This document shows, piece by piece, positions 26,627 to 35,156 of a stretch of DNA of 64,000 bases; position 1 is the first letter of the stretch, and the number at the start of each line of letters is the position of its first letter. The notes under the pieces are model-generated. The model saw only the letters and a list, made by a program, of their open reading frames with translations, was not told the DNA's origin and did not search any database. A program made the translations under genes and the position numbers. The stretch lies in assembly GCA_964493425.1 (NCBI GenBank), contig CAZBMW010000006.1:39195-103194 (forward strand). The letters are read 5' to 3'. This DNA comes from CAYLMG01 sp964493425. GTDB taxonomy: Bacteria > Planctomycetota > Phycisphaerae > Sedimentisphaerales > Anaerobacaceae.

Positions 26627-27358
26627 CTATCCCTTGAGAAGCTGCCTTAGTGTCTTGGCATTATATACTGCATAGGCGTTGTAGTCATTGTTAAAATAAG
26701 CGTAAGTTTTCCTAACGTTTTGCTTTTTAATCCAGTCGGCCCATTTGCCGAGCATCGGTTCTGTATAATTGCCTTCATATCTGCCCGTCGAGCCGTGAAA
26801 GCGAATATATATCGTATCGCCGGTAACTACCAGCGGTGTTTTTATCCCCGGCATATCATGTATACAAAAGCTACTGTTGCGTTTTTCGAGTAGCTTGTAT
26901 GTATCTTGCGAAAACCAGCTTTTATGCCGGAATTCAAAAACGGATTTTGTGGTATCGGGTAGAAACCCGATAAACTCTTTTAATCTGTCAAGGTCTTTGT
27001 GAAAGCTCGGCGGAAGCTGATAAAGAACAGGGCCGAGTTTTTCTTTTAACAGGTTAACAATTTCAAAGAAACGCCCAAGGGGCTCAGCCGGCTCATTAAG
27101 TCGTTTTATATGTGTAATGAAACGATTTGCCTTTACAGCATAGAGGAAATTTTTCGGCGCGAGGCGATACCAGTTCTCGACGGTCTTTGCTTTAGGCAGA
27201 TGGTAAAAGGTATTGTTTATTTCGACAGTATCGAAATGTTCTGCGTAGTAAGTAAGCCATTTATTCCTCGGCAGGCCCTCCGGATAAAAACGCTCTGTCC
27301 AGTCGTTATAGTGCCAGCCGGAAGTACCTATTTTGATTTTATGAACGCTTTTGCTCAT
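26627..27358 (-). CDS. DUF72 domain protein
   Basis: A protein of about 243 aa starting MSKSVHKIKIGTSGWHYNDW. It shows DUF72 hallmarks: the Gly-Thr-Ser-Gly-W/Y N-terminus, FDTVEINNTFYHLP, FLYAVKANRFITH, LGPVLYQLPPSFH, FEFRHKSW and YIRFHGSTGRYEGNY. It has a TIM-barrel-like fold of unknown biochemical role. A GTG at 27388 would add 10 residues, but the ATG at 27358 matches the family start. Confidence 0.85.
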   Translation of the reverse strand: MSKSVHKIKIGTSGWHYNDWTERFYPEGLPRNKWLTYYAEHFDTVEINNTFYHLPKAKTVENWYRLAPKNFLYAVKANRFITHIKRLNEPAEPLGRFFEIVNLLKEKLGPVLYQLPPSFHKDLDRLKEFIGFLPDTTKSVFEFRHKSWFSQDTYKLLEKRNSSFCIHDMPGIKTPLVVTGDTIYIRFHGSTGRYEGNYTEPMLGKWADWIKKQNVRKTYAYFNNDYNAYAVYNAKTLRQLLKG

Positions 27359-27388
27359 AGCAAATTTGATGTTCAGAGTAAAAGTCAC

Positions 27389-27696
27389 ATAAACATGTAT
27401 ATTTTAACATTGATGTTGAAATGTGCAAGGTCTAAGTGAGCTTATAACTGTCTTGAAGGCAGAAAGATATTTGTAGTTTTAACGAAATTAACATATATCA
27501 GAGCACTTTCTACTTGGCTTTATTGGTTGACAGTATATGTCCTCGAGTTGTAAAATCCTAATCTCTCTTACAGGATATATAATGAATAGTTTTTATAAAG
27601 ACGATGTATATGTGTTAAGTGTATAGGAGAGAATATAATGAATTTAACAATTTAGCATTATGAAAAGGGGGGGTAAATATTATTATGTAGAAAATT
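27389..27696. other. Short intergenic region
   Basis: About 300 bp between divergent genes. AT-rich; a run AAAAGGGGGGG near 27662 precedes the next start. No RNA gene or repeat is recognised. Confidence 0.4.
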
Positions 27697-27984
27697 ATGA
27701 ACACACCCATTTCAAATGATAAAATTAATTATATATTTACTTCGTCAGAATGGAAGATAATAGTTGAGAGCTTATCTTTGTCTCGTAGACAGGAAGAAGT
27801 AGTGTATTGTCTATTGTCTGGTTTATCCGATAAACAAATATCTCAGAAGCTGAATATATCTTTGGCGACAGTTCGCACACATATGTCACGGCTATTTTTG
27901 AAATATCAGGTCGAAGACAGGGGAGAGATAATTCTTTTGGTTTTTAAAAAATACCGTGAACTGTTCTGTCCATTTGTCCGATAA
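27697..27984 (+). CDS. Stand-alone LuxR-type HTH protein (mini-LuxR 1)
   Basis: A 95-aa protein that is essentially one GerE/LuxR DNA-binding domain (about 25-90: LSLSRRQEEVVYCLLSG...ISLATVRTHMSRLFLKY). No receiver or sensor domain is present. It probably acts as a small DNA-binding regulator or as a partner to another regulator. The related gene at 28332 shares about two-thirds of its residues in this region. Confidence 0.75.
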   Translation: MNTPISNDKINYIFTSSEWKIIVESLSLSRRQEEVVYCLLSGLSDKQISQKLNISLATVRTHMSRLFLKYQVEDRGEIILLVFKKYRELFCPFVR

Positions 27985-28331
27985 CTCGTTACAATGGATA
28001 TTATGAGACTGGAGAAGGGTTTTGGCGAAATAAGTAGCTTGCCCAATTTGTCGTATTTTCATCTTGTGCAGGGCCTGTATGTATATTATGTGATGTGTTT
28101 TCAACATAATAGTAGTGTGGGGCGTAATGTTAACACTTCGGCCCCTTTTTCATTCCTTATAACAGATTTTTAATTTGCGACTTTAACGATACAAAGCTAA
28201 AAAGATGACATCGCTTAGTATTAAACAGTATTGATGAATTGTAACAGTGGATTTTATCTGATAAAATTCATTTATACAAATTTATTGAAACGAGACTAAT
28301 TAGATGCGGGTAATACTAACGGAGATGACAG
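27985..28331. other. Intergenic region between the two mini-LuxR genes
   Basis: About 350 bp. A weak GGGGC/GCCCC stem followed by TTTTTC near 28118-28150 may terminate the first mini-LuxR transcript. Otherwise AT-rich with nothing recognised. Confidence 0.35.
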
Positions 28332-28616
28332 TTGGATAAAACACAGCAGGCCAATCTCATTTTTACAGAAGAAGAATGGAAGTATTTGGTAAATGAGTTA
28401 TCTTTGTCGCCGCGTCAGAGTGAGGTAGTGTCATGTCTGCTTTCGGGAAATTCGGATAAACAAATAGCTAGAAAACTAAAAATATCATTGCCAACCGTTA
28501 GAACGCATATGACTCGGCTTTTTCTAAAGTATAATGTTCAGGACAGATCAGAATTGATATTGTATGTTTTTGGAGAATTTAGAAAAAATTGTGACTCTAA
28601 TCATAACTTTCAATGA
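28332..28616 (+). CDS. Stand-alone LuxR-type HTH protein (mini-LuxR 2)
   Basis: A 94-aa paralog of the preceding gene with the same single-domain layout (LSLSPRQSEVVSCLLSG...ISLPTVRTHMTRLFLKY). The start is TTG at 28332, with GGAG 7 bp upstream; a nearby ATG at 28325 is out of frame. The two genes are tandem but separated by 350 bp, consistent with duplication and separate control. It precedes a structured non-coding stretch and a PEP-CTERM gene. Confidence 0.75.
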   Translation: MDKTQQANLIFTEEEWKYLVNELSLSPRQSEVVSCLLSGNSDKQIARKLKISLPTVRTHMTRLFLKYNVQDRSELILYVFGEFRKNCDSNHNFQ

Positions 28617-28639
28617 CATTAAAATCTATTAGTTGTGGA

Positions 28640-28765
28640 GGGTAATAATAAATCCGTGGCATTGGTGAAGGGCAACTCAGCAGAAAAAGACTGACCGGAA
28701 GACACCCGCATTCAGACCGATCAGTCAAAACTGGAAAGGCTAGCTCTCAAGGCTGGCCTTTTCAG
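28640..28765 (+). ncRNA. Candidate structured RNA / 5' leader
   Basis: Two successive stems are visible: GACTGACCGG with CCGATCAGTC (28689-28726 area), then GGAAAGGCTAGC with GGCTGGCCTTTTC (28732-28763), the second ending in TTTT like a terminator. It lies between mini-LuxR 2 and the PEP-CTERM gene, in a 420-bp gap without an ORF. It may be an independent small RNA or the end of the LuxR transcript. No known riboswitch class is matched by eye. Confidence 0.35.
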
Positions 28766-29036
28766 ATTTATAGCTGAAAAAATCTCAATCGGAGGATTCT
28801 AATTCATCAAGTATGTAATAGTTTGATTTCCTTAAGCCGGTGTTTTGTAAGCTTTTATAATTAAGCCTTTATGTTTCAGAGAATTTAATGTCGTCTGAAT
28901 TAAGGGATTGTAAATAATATAAATAAGTATAGTATATTACTATCGTAGTTGTGATATATAGTGATTGTAAATTCCTGAAATTGTATTTGTAAGGTTTGCT
29001 TTTTGCATTTTAATAAAATCGAGAGGAGGGCTAAAG

Positions 29037-29654
29037 ATGAACAAAGCTTTAAAGGCGATCTCAACAACTATTATTATTTTAATTTTTTGTGGTCAATCTA
29101 ACGCAATTCTGATTGATTCGATTAGCGCAAATCATGTAAATACTGTCTTTCAAAATCTGGGCGGCGATTATGGTAAGGGTATATTAAACATCTCGGACGA
29201 AGCAGAAATTGTAATAGAATATAATACGGGGGAACAAACGACTTGCCCGGAAGGTTCTATTGCTCTGACTACGTCATTAAAGACAGACACTTCATCCGGA
29301 GGGATCGCCAGCGGCTATTTTGAGGGTGGTGTGCTTTCGATTTTAGATTGTGACGGTCAAACTCTTTTAAGTGGAAGTGTTGGGGGTATAAATATATCTG
29401 AAGTCCTAAATGGAAAAGGATTAGTTGTCGGAGAAGGATTATTTGAGGTTACGGATGGAAGTTTAAAGGAGGGTTTCGGTCATATAATCGGCAACATCGT
29501 TCTTTTAACTTTCCAGGTTAAGCCGGAAGATTTGGTTGACTTGTCGAACAATTATAAGGGTTATACAGATATAACCTTTTATCCCGTACCCGAGCCGGCA
29601 ACAATTTGCATTTTGACTTTTGGGGCTGTTATTATGTTAATAAAAAAACACTGA
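29037..29654 (+). CDS. PEP-CTERM sorting-domain protein
   Basis: A 205-aa exported protein with a signal peptide (1-24). Its C-terminal PEP-CTERM tripartite signal consists of VPEPAT at about 184-189, a hydrophobic stretch and terminal Lys residues (MLIKKH). The middle is beta-rich with no recognised enzyme motif. The tail targets it to an exosortase/EpsH system for cell-envelope anchoring or export; no exosortase is in the window. GAGAGGAGG precedes the ATG. Confidence 0.85.
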   Translation: MNKALKAISTTIIILIFCGQSNAILIDSISANHVNTVFQNLGGDYGKGILNISDEAEIVIEYNTGEQTTCPEGSIALTTSLKTDTSSGGIASGYFEGGVLSILDCDGQTLLSGSVGGINISEVLNGKGLVVGEGLFEVTDGSLKEGFGHIIGNIVLLTFQVKPEDLVDLSNNYKGYTDITFYPVPEPATICILTFGAVIMLIKKH

Positions 29655-29869
29655 GAAGATAACATTTTATAAATTATAAATTAGAAATCATCAATTGATT
29701 TTAAAGGTCAAATAAAGGGGGCATTTTATCAAAGGGAATGGTTCTTCATCTACCCTTGTATCGATTGTAAGTCTATAACAGATTTTCACATAGATACCTC
29801 CATTTGTGGGAGGCTAACTTAGTTGCACAATCGGCTTTTACTTTTTGTATATTTTAGTTTTCAAAACAT

Positions 29870-29898
29870 TTGACAAAATGCGGTAAAAGCTGTTATCT
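29870..29898 (+). promoter_or_regulatory. Sigma-70-type promoter of tRNA-Lys
   Basis: TTGACA (29870-29875) and TTATCT (29893-29898) with a 17-bp spacer, ending 27 bp before the tRNA. The -35 box is a perfect match and the -10 box is close to consensus. Confidence 0.6.
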
Positions 29899-29925
29899 TA
29901 CTTACTTTTGAAATAAAGCTGTTTT

Positions 29926-29998
29926 GGGAGTGTAGCTCAGCAGGTAGAGCAACGGCCTTTTAAGCCGTAGGTCTTGGGTTCGAATCCCAACACTCTCA
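29926..29998 (+). tRNA. tRNA-Lys (anticodon TTT)
   Basis: A complete cloverleaf is readable: acceptor GGGAGTG pairs with CACTCTC (one G-U), D-arm GCTC/GAGC, anticodon stem ACGGC/GCCGT with loop CTTTTAA (anticodon TTT), and T-arm TTGGG-TTCGAAT-CCCAA. The discriminator base is A and CCA is not encoded. Confidence 0.95.
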
Positions 29999-30134
29999 GT
30001 GCTAAAAGTACCCCTGGCGGCGCTTTGAGAGTCGTCAATATTAATTTTTAGCCGTTAGTCCGTAGAGAACGACTCCGTCGGCAGGTATCACAATGCTAAT
30101 TGGAATGATCTACGACAAGTAAAGGAATAGTGCT

Positions 30135-31466
30135 ATGCCCTTTATTCCGAATACTGAAGAGCAGCGCAAACAAATGCTGAAGGAAATCGGGCTTTCAATG
30201 GACGATTTGTTCTCCGACATACCGGCTGATTTGCAATACTCGGATTTCAATCTGCCCGAAGGTCTTTCCGAACAGCAGGTTCGCAACCGGCTTGCTGAAA
30301 TTGCTGACAAAAATCCTATCAATCTCACCTGCTTTCTCGGCGGTGGTGTTTATGACCATTTTATACCAGCGGCGGTTTATTCTGTTATTTCCCGCAGCGA
30401 ATTTTATACGGCTTACACACCGTATCAGCCGGAACTGTCGCAGGGGACATTACAGGCAATTTACGAATTTCAGTCGATGATTTGCAGACTCACTGATATG
30501 GAGGTCTCCAACGCATCACTCTACGACGGTGGGACCGCTATCTACGAGGCGATGATGATGGCACTGCGAATAACGCGGCGAAATAAGATTATAATCGATG
30601 ACAGTGTCAATCCGATTTATCGTATGATGTTAAAATCTTACAGCAAAAATTTAGAAATCGAACTTATGCAAATTCCATACGCCGATGGTCTGGCCAATCG
30701 TGAGCAAATATCTGAAAAAATCGATGACAAAACAGCTGCAGTAATTTTGCAGAACCCTAACTTTTTCGGCTATATTGATGATTTCAGTGACATTGCCGAG
30801 GCTTGCCATAAAGCAGGTGCACTACTGATCGTGTCCTGTTATCCGATATCGCTTGGGATATTAAAGACGCCGGGCTCGATGGGTGCTGATATTGTCGTCG
30901 GTGAGGGACAAAGCCTAGGTATGCCGATGAATTTCGGCGGGCCTTACCTGGGCTTTATGGCGGCGCAAATGAGGTATGTAAGAAAGATGCCCGGCAGAAT
31001 CTCGGGTCAAACGGTAGATAGAGACGGCAGACGTGCGTTTGTTCTAACGCTTCAGGCAAGGGAGCAGCACATTCGAAGAGACAAGGCCACCTCGAATATC
31101 TGCTCGAACGAGGCTTTGTGTGCATTGACGGCTCTGGTTTATTTATCGCTACTGGGCAAAGACGGCCTGAAAAAAACAGCACAGCTCTGTGCCGATAAGG
31201 CCAGCTATGCGTATCAGCGTTTAACAGCAATACGGGGCATAAAGGCTCGTTTTGCATCGAAGTGGTTTTTCAACGAATTTGTAATTGATTTGCCCCGCAT
31301 GGCTGATGATGTAATAAATAAACTGATAAAAAAAGGATTCGCGGCAGGTTTTCCGCTGGGCAGATATTATGAAAGTATGGGAAATTCACTGCTCGTTTGT
31401 GCCACCGAAAAACGGACAAAGGAGCAGATAGATATGTTCGCAGAAGCACTGGAGGCTTGTCTATGA
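30135..31466 (+). CDS. gcvPA: Glycine dehydrogenase (decarboxylating) subunit 1
   Basis: A 443-aa protein of the split glycine-cleavage P-protein type. Together with subunit 2 it decarboxylates glycine with PLP and passes the aminomethyl group to lipoyl H-protein. FIPNTEEQRKQMLKEIG at the N-terminus, FYTAYTPYQPELSQGTLQAIYEFQ and NFGGPYLGF are family signatures. Length is normal. Its last bases overlap the ATG of gcvPB (ATGA). gcvT and gcvH are not in the window. Confidence 0.93.
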   Translation: MPFIPNTEEQRKQMLKEIGLSMDDLFSDIPADLQYSDFNLPEGLSEQQVRNRLAEIADKNPINLTCFLGGGVYDHFIPAAVYSVISRSEFYTAYTPYQPELSQGTLQAIYEFQSMICRLTDMEVSNASLYDGGTAIYEAMMMALRITRRNKIIIDDSVNPIYRMMLKSYSKNLEIELMQIPYADGLANREQISEKIDDKTAAVILQNPNFFGYIDDFSDIAEACHKAGALLIVSCYPISLGILKTPGSMGADIVVGEGQSLGMPMNFGGPYLGFMAAQMRYVRKMPGRISGQTVDRDGRRAFVLTLQAREQHIRRDKATSNICSNEALCALTALVYLSLLGKDGLKKTAQLCADKASYAYQRLTAIRGIKARFASKWFFNEFVIDLPRMADDVINKLIKKGFAAGFPLGRYYESMGNSLLVCATEKRTKEQIDMFAEALEACL

Positions 31467-32911
31467 AGCTAATTTTTGAAAAGTCTGTTGCTGGCAGAGA
31501 GGGCGTCCGTGTTGTACTCAGCGATGTATCGACAACGATAAATATAAAAAGTAATTTGCTGCGTGATAAGGCAGCTGAACTACCTGAACTCAGCGAAGTT
31601 GATGTTGTGAGGCATTTTACGGAGTTGTCACGCAGAAATTTCGGCGTCGATACTAATTTTTATCCCTTAGGCTCGTGTACGATGAAATATAATCCGAAAG
31701 TATCCGAGCGTATCGCTTCGTACCCGGCTTTTACGCATATTCATCCTTTGCTGCCACAACTGAAACAGGGCTGCCAGCTCACTCAGGGAGCACTGCAGGT
31801 GCTCTACGAAACTGATATTCTGCTTCGTGAGATTACAGGGATGGCCGGCTTTACTATGCAGCCGATGGCAGGTGCACACGGTGAATTGACCGGTATTACG
31901 ATTATGGCTGCGTATCATAGAAACAAAAGCAATAAAAAGACAACAGTACTAATCCCTGACAGCGGTCACGGCACAAACCCTGCTTCAGCCGCGATTGCAG
32001 GTTTCAAGGTCAAATCAATACCAACTGACGATAAAGGTGTGATGTGTTTCGAATCTTTTAAAAATGCGATTGATGATGAGGTTGCGGGCCTTATGCTTAC
32101 CTGCCCGAATACGCTCGGCATTTTTAATCCTCACATAAAAGAGATTTGCGATTTAATTCATAGTGTCGATGGTATCGCTTACTATGACGGTGCGAATATG
32201 AATGCGATAATCGGTAAAGCTAGGCCTGGTGACTTTGGTTTTGACATCGTTCATCTTAATCTGCACAAGACCTTTGCCACGCCGCACGGTGGAGGTGGAC
32301 CCGGCTCCGGGCCGGTAGGCGTTACCGAGAAGCTGCTCGATTTTCTGCCCATTTCAATTGTAGTAAAAAGCGATGATGGAACTTATGCACTCGAATATGA
32401 CAGGCCGAAATCGATAGGCTATATAGCACCTTTCTATGGAAACTTCGCTGTGGTCTTAAAAGCTTATGTGTATATGCTGATGCAGGGCAGAGAAGGTCTT
32501 GCAAGAGTTGCAGAGAATGCAGTTCTTAATGCCAATTATATAAGAGAGAAGTTAAAACCATATTATGATATCGCTTTCGATTGTATATGTAAGCACGAAT
32601 GCGTCTTCAAGCCCACAAAGAAGATGCTTGATAACGGCGTTCATACAGTTGATATTGCAAAGGCCCTTATCGACAGGGGCTTTCACCCACCGACTATATA
32701 TTTTCCTATAATAGTTCAGGAAGCGATAATGATTGAGCCGACCGAAACCGAGAGTAAGGAGACGCTTGATGCTTTTATTGAAGCTATGGTTGAGATTGCA
32801 AAGCTAGCCGAGACCGAGCCGGAAAAAATCAAGGCTGCACCAGTGACAACACCTGTAAGCAGACCCGACGAGATAGCCGCAGCGAAACAGCTCAATATCG
32901 CCAGCATATAA
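31463..32911 (+). CDS. gcvPB: Glycine dehydrogenase (decarboxylating) subunit 2
   Basis: A 482-aa protein, the PLP-binding half of the split P-protein. DTNFYPLGSCTMKYNPK, LIPDSGHGTNPASA and the PLP-lysine site HLNLHKTFATPHGGGGPG (Lys269) are all present. The start overlaps the stop of gcvPA by 4 bp, so both are made in equal amounts. An upstream in-frame GTG/ATG inside gcvPA is not needed. With gcvPA it links glycine to one-carbon metabolism. Confidence 0.93.
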   Translation: MKLIFEKSVAGREGVRVVLSDVSTTINIKSNLLRDKAAELPELSEVDVVRHFTELSRRNFGVDTNFYPLGSCTMKYNPKVSERIASYPAFTHIHPLLPQLKQGCQLTQGALQVLYETDILLREITGMAGFTMQPMAGAHGELTGITIMAAYHRNKSNKKTTVLIPDSGHGTNPASAAIAGFKVKSIPTDDKGVMCFESFKNAIDDEVAGLMLTCPNTLGIFNPHIKEICDLIHSVDGIAYYDGANMNAIIGKARPGDFGFDIVHLNLHKTFATPHGGGGPGSGPVGVTEKLLDFLPISIVVKSDDGTYALEYDRPKSIGYIAPFYGNFAVVLKAYVYMLMQGREGLARVAENAVLNANYIREKLKPYYDIAFDCICKHECVFKPTKKMLDNGVHTVDIAKALIDRGFHPPTIYFPIIVQEAIMIEPTETESKETLDAFIEAMVEIAKLAETEPEKIKAAPVTTPVSRPDEIAAAKQLNIASI

Positions 32912-33025
32912 TCTCCATTAGTGCATATGAAGGGCTCAAATGAGCATTGATTTTGGTGCTAGAAAGAGTTATAATCAGCCATATTGAAATATGAGAGCGT
33001 ATTTGTATTTCTAAGGAGCGGTTAA

Positions 33026-34873
33026 ATGGGGAACGGATACTGGCAGAAAATTTTATGGGTAGATTTAACCAATAAAACATCGAATGTCACTAATATTGAG
33101 GAGGATGTGCTTAAAAAATTTATCGGTGGAGCAGGTCTCGCCGCCTGGATTCTTCAGAAAGAATTAACCGGAAAAACTGATGCTTATGATCCTGAGAATC
33201 TTCTTATCTTCGCAACCGGGCCTTTCCAGGGGCCGGCTGTGCCGGGGGGAGCTAAATTCAGCATTATAAGCAATTCACCAATCACAGGAACCTTCGCCGA
33301 TACCGCGGGAGGAGCTGACTGGGGGCCGAATTTCAAGGATTGTGGTTTCGATGCTCTGGTTATCAAAGGCAAGGCTGATAAACCTGTGTATATTTATATA
33401 AATAATGATAACGTCGAGATAAAAGATGCGTCGAAGATTTGGGGCAGGGACAGTTACAAGACCGATGATGCAATAAAAGCCGAGCTTGGCGATAAAAAGG
33501 TTGCCGTTGCGTGCATAGGGCTGGCAGGCGAGCGAAAGGTAGCAATCGCCTGTGTTGCTATGGATAAGCACAGCTTTGCAGGCAGAGGCGGACTTGGCGC
33601 TGTTATGGGCGGCAAAAACTTAAAGGCAGTCGCAGTTAAGGGCACAAAAAAGGTGCCGGTCGCCGACAGCGATAAAACGAGGCAGCTTATAAAAGAGTAC
33701 CAGCTTTTGATAAATAAAAACGTAAAAGAGAACGGTTTTAGAGAGCACGGCACGCCGGTTCTTTGCGAGACGGCAGAAGGCCTTGGCGATATGCCGATTA
33801 AGTACTGGGATGGTGACGTCTGGCCGGAAGGTGCAAAAAGTCTTGGTGCGCCGAATTACACAAAGGTACTCGATGCAAAGCCCTGGCCCTGCAGTTATTG
33901 TCCAATCGGATGTCACCGTAAAATCAGGATTACCGAACCTGCCGAGTACGCCTATGAAGGTGTTGGCCCAGAGTACGAAACGCTCGGTATGATGGGTACG
34001 GGCTGTATGATTGGTGACCCGAAGGTCGTTGCGATGGGAAATGACATAGCGAACCGTCTCGGGGTGGATACTATATCACTCGGAGCTATGGTCGGCTTTG
34101 CTATGGATTGCTACGAGCAGGGACTCATCACGAAAAAAGATACCGACGGGATGGAGATAAAATTCGGTGATGCAGAAGTGTTTCTGAAACTATGCGAGCA
34201 GATTGGTAAAAAGGAGGGTTTCGGAGCACTTTTTGCAGACGGTACATTAAAAGCCGCTGAAAAGATTGGGCCGAAAGCTGTTGAAAGGGTGGTTCACTGC
34301 AAGGGACTTGATTTTCCTGCACACGATGCCAGAGCTTGTATATCGCTTGCACCGACCTATGCGACAGGGACGCGTGGGGCTTGTCACTTCAGGGGACCTT
34401 GTGAGGATGTCGAGATGGGTGGTTTCTTTATGCCGGAAGTCGGTGTAAATGAAGGCTGTGTCAAATTTTTCGAAAGGCAAAACCAGAGTCTCGTCGCTGC
34501 TAAATGTCAGGACCTCGGCGGCCTAGTCAATTCGCTTGTTCTCTGTATGTTTATGGTCGATGGCGGGAGCTGGTCGCTGACCGATTTGGCGAAGCTGTTC
34601 AATGCTATTACCAGCTGGGATTATTCAGCCAAGGATTTAATGCTTGCCGGTGAGCGTATATTTAACCTGCAGAGACTCTTAAATATCCGTGACGGCTATG
34701 ACGGCAAGACAGACCAGATACCTAAAAAGATGTATAACTCAGCGAAGGAAGGTTTTCGAGCGGGTAAGGTCATCCCGTTTAAGGAGTTGATGGAGGATTA
34801 TTACAGACACAGAGGCTGGGGGCCTGATGGCGAGCCTACCAAAGATACTCTGGCTCGCCTGACATTAGCCTGA
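33026..34873 (+). CDS. Aldehyde:ferredoxin oxidoreductase (tungsten-type, AOR family)
   Basis: A 615-aa enzyme of the AOR family, oxidising aldehydes to acids with ferredoxin and a tungsten (or molybdenum) bis-pterin cofactor. Seen are the N-terminal LWVDLTNKTS and FIGGAGLAAWIL, FATGPFQGPAVPGG, GRGGLGAVMGGKNLKAVAVKG, and the [4Fe-4S] cysteines C289-x2-C292-x3-C296 (PCSYCPIGC), with a fourth Cys near 512 (SLVLCMFM). Length matches the family. AAGGAG lies 7 bp before the ATG. A MoaD/ThiS-like gene starts 16 bp after its stop, as is common in AOR operons. Confidence 0.93.
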   Translation: MGNGYWQKILWVDLTNKTSNVTNIEEDVLKKFIGGAGLAAWILQKELTGKTDAYDPENLLIFATGPFQGPAVPGGAKFSIISNSPITGTFADTAGGADWGPNFKDCGFDALVIKGKADKPVYIYINNDNVEIKDASKIWGRDSYKTDDAIKAELGDKKVAVACIGLAGERKVAIACVAMDKHSFAGRGGLGAVMGGKNLKAVAVKGTKKVPVADSDKTRQLIKEYQLLINKNVKENGFREHGTPVLCETAEGLGDMPIKYWDGDVWPEGAKSLGAPNYTKVLDAKPWPCSYCPIGCHRKIRITEPAEYAYEGVGPEYETLGMMGTGCMIGDPKVVAMGNDIANRLGVDTISLGAMVGFAMDCYEQGLITKKDTDGMEIKFGDAEVFLKLCEQIGKKEGFGALFADGTLKAAEKIGPKAVERVVHCKGLDFPAHDARACISLAPTYATGTRGACHFRGPCEDVEMGGFFMPEVGVNEGCVKFFERQNQSLVAAKCQDLGGLVNSLVLCMFMVDGGSWSLTDLAKLFNAITSWDYSAKDLMLAGERIFNLQRLLNIRDGYDGKTDQIPKKMYNSAKEGFRAGKVIPFKELMEDYYRHRGWGPDGEPTKDTLARLTLA

Positions 34874-34889
34874 TTGGAGGTTTTTGAAT

Positions 34890-35123
34890 ATGAAGGTGAA
34901 TATTAAGCTGATGTCGATTTTCGCCAAATATTCAAAAGAGGGCGATGACGGCAAAACTGAGATAAAAGATGGCGCCACAGTCCTGGACATTGTCAAGGAG
35001 CTGGGCCTGCCGGAAAAACAGGTTAGATTAATCGCTGTTAACGGCAGGCAATCCGATATCAACACGGTATTATTCGAAGATGATATCGTCTTTATCTTTC
35101 CGCCTGCAGCGGGTGGAGGGTGA
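34890..35123 (+). CDS. MoaD/ThiS-like sulfur-carrier protein
   Basis: A 77-aa beta-grasp protein starting MKVNIKLMSIFAKYS and ending FIFPPAAGGG. The C-terminal Gly-Gly is the site activated by ThiF/MoeB-type enzymes for sulfur transfer to molybdopterin. GGAGG precedes the ATG; a TTG at 34884 would add two residues. It is the likely cofactor-building partner of the upstream AOR and of the ThiF-like protein at 37511. Confidence 0.85.
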   Translation: MKVNIKLMSIFAKYSKEGDDGKTEIKDGATVLDIVKELGLPEKQVRLIAVNGRQSDINTVLFEDDIVFIFPPAAGGG

Positions 35124-35156
35124 TAAATTTTTAGTTATTTCTGAAAGGGGAAAGTG

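Noticed and set aside
30001..30134. Glycine riboswitch upstream of gcvPA
   Set aside because: The conserved glycine-aptamer core is not visible in the 134 bp between tRNA-Lys and the start codon.
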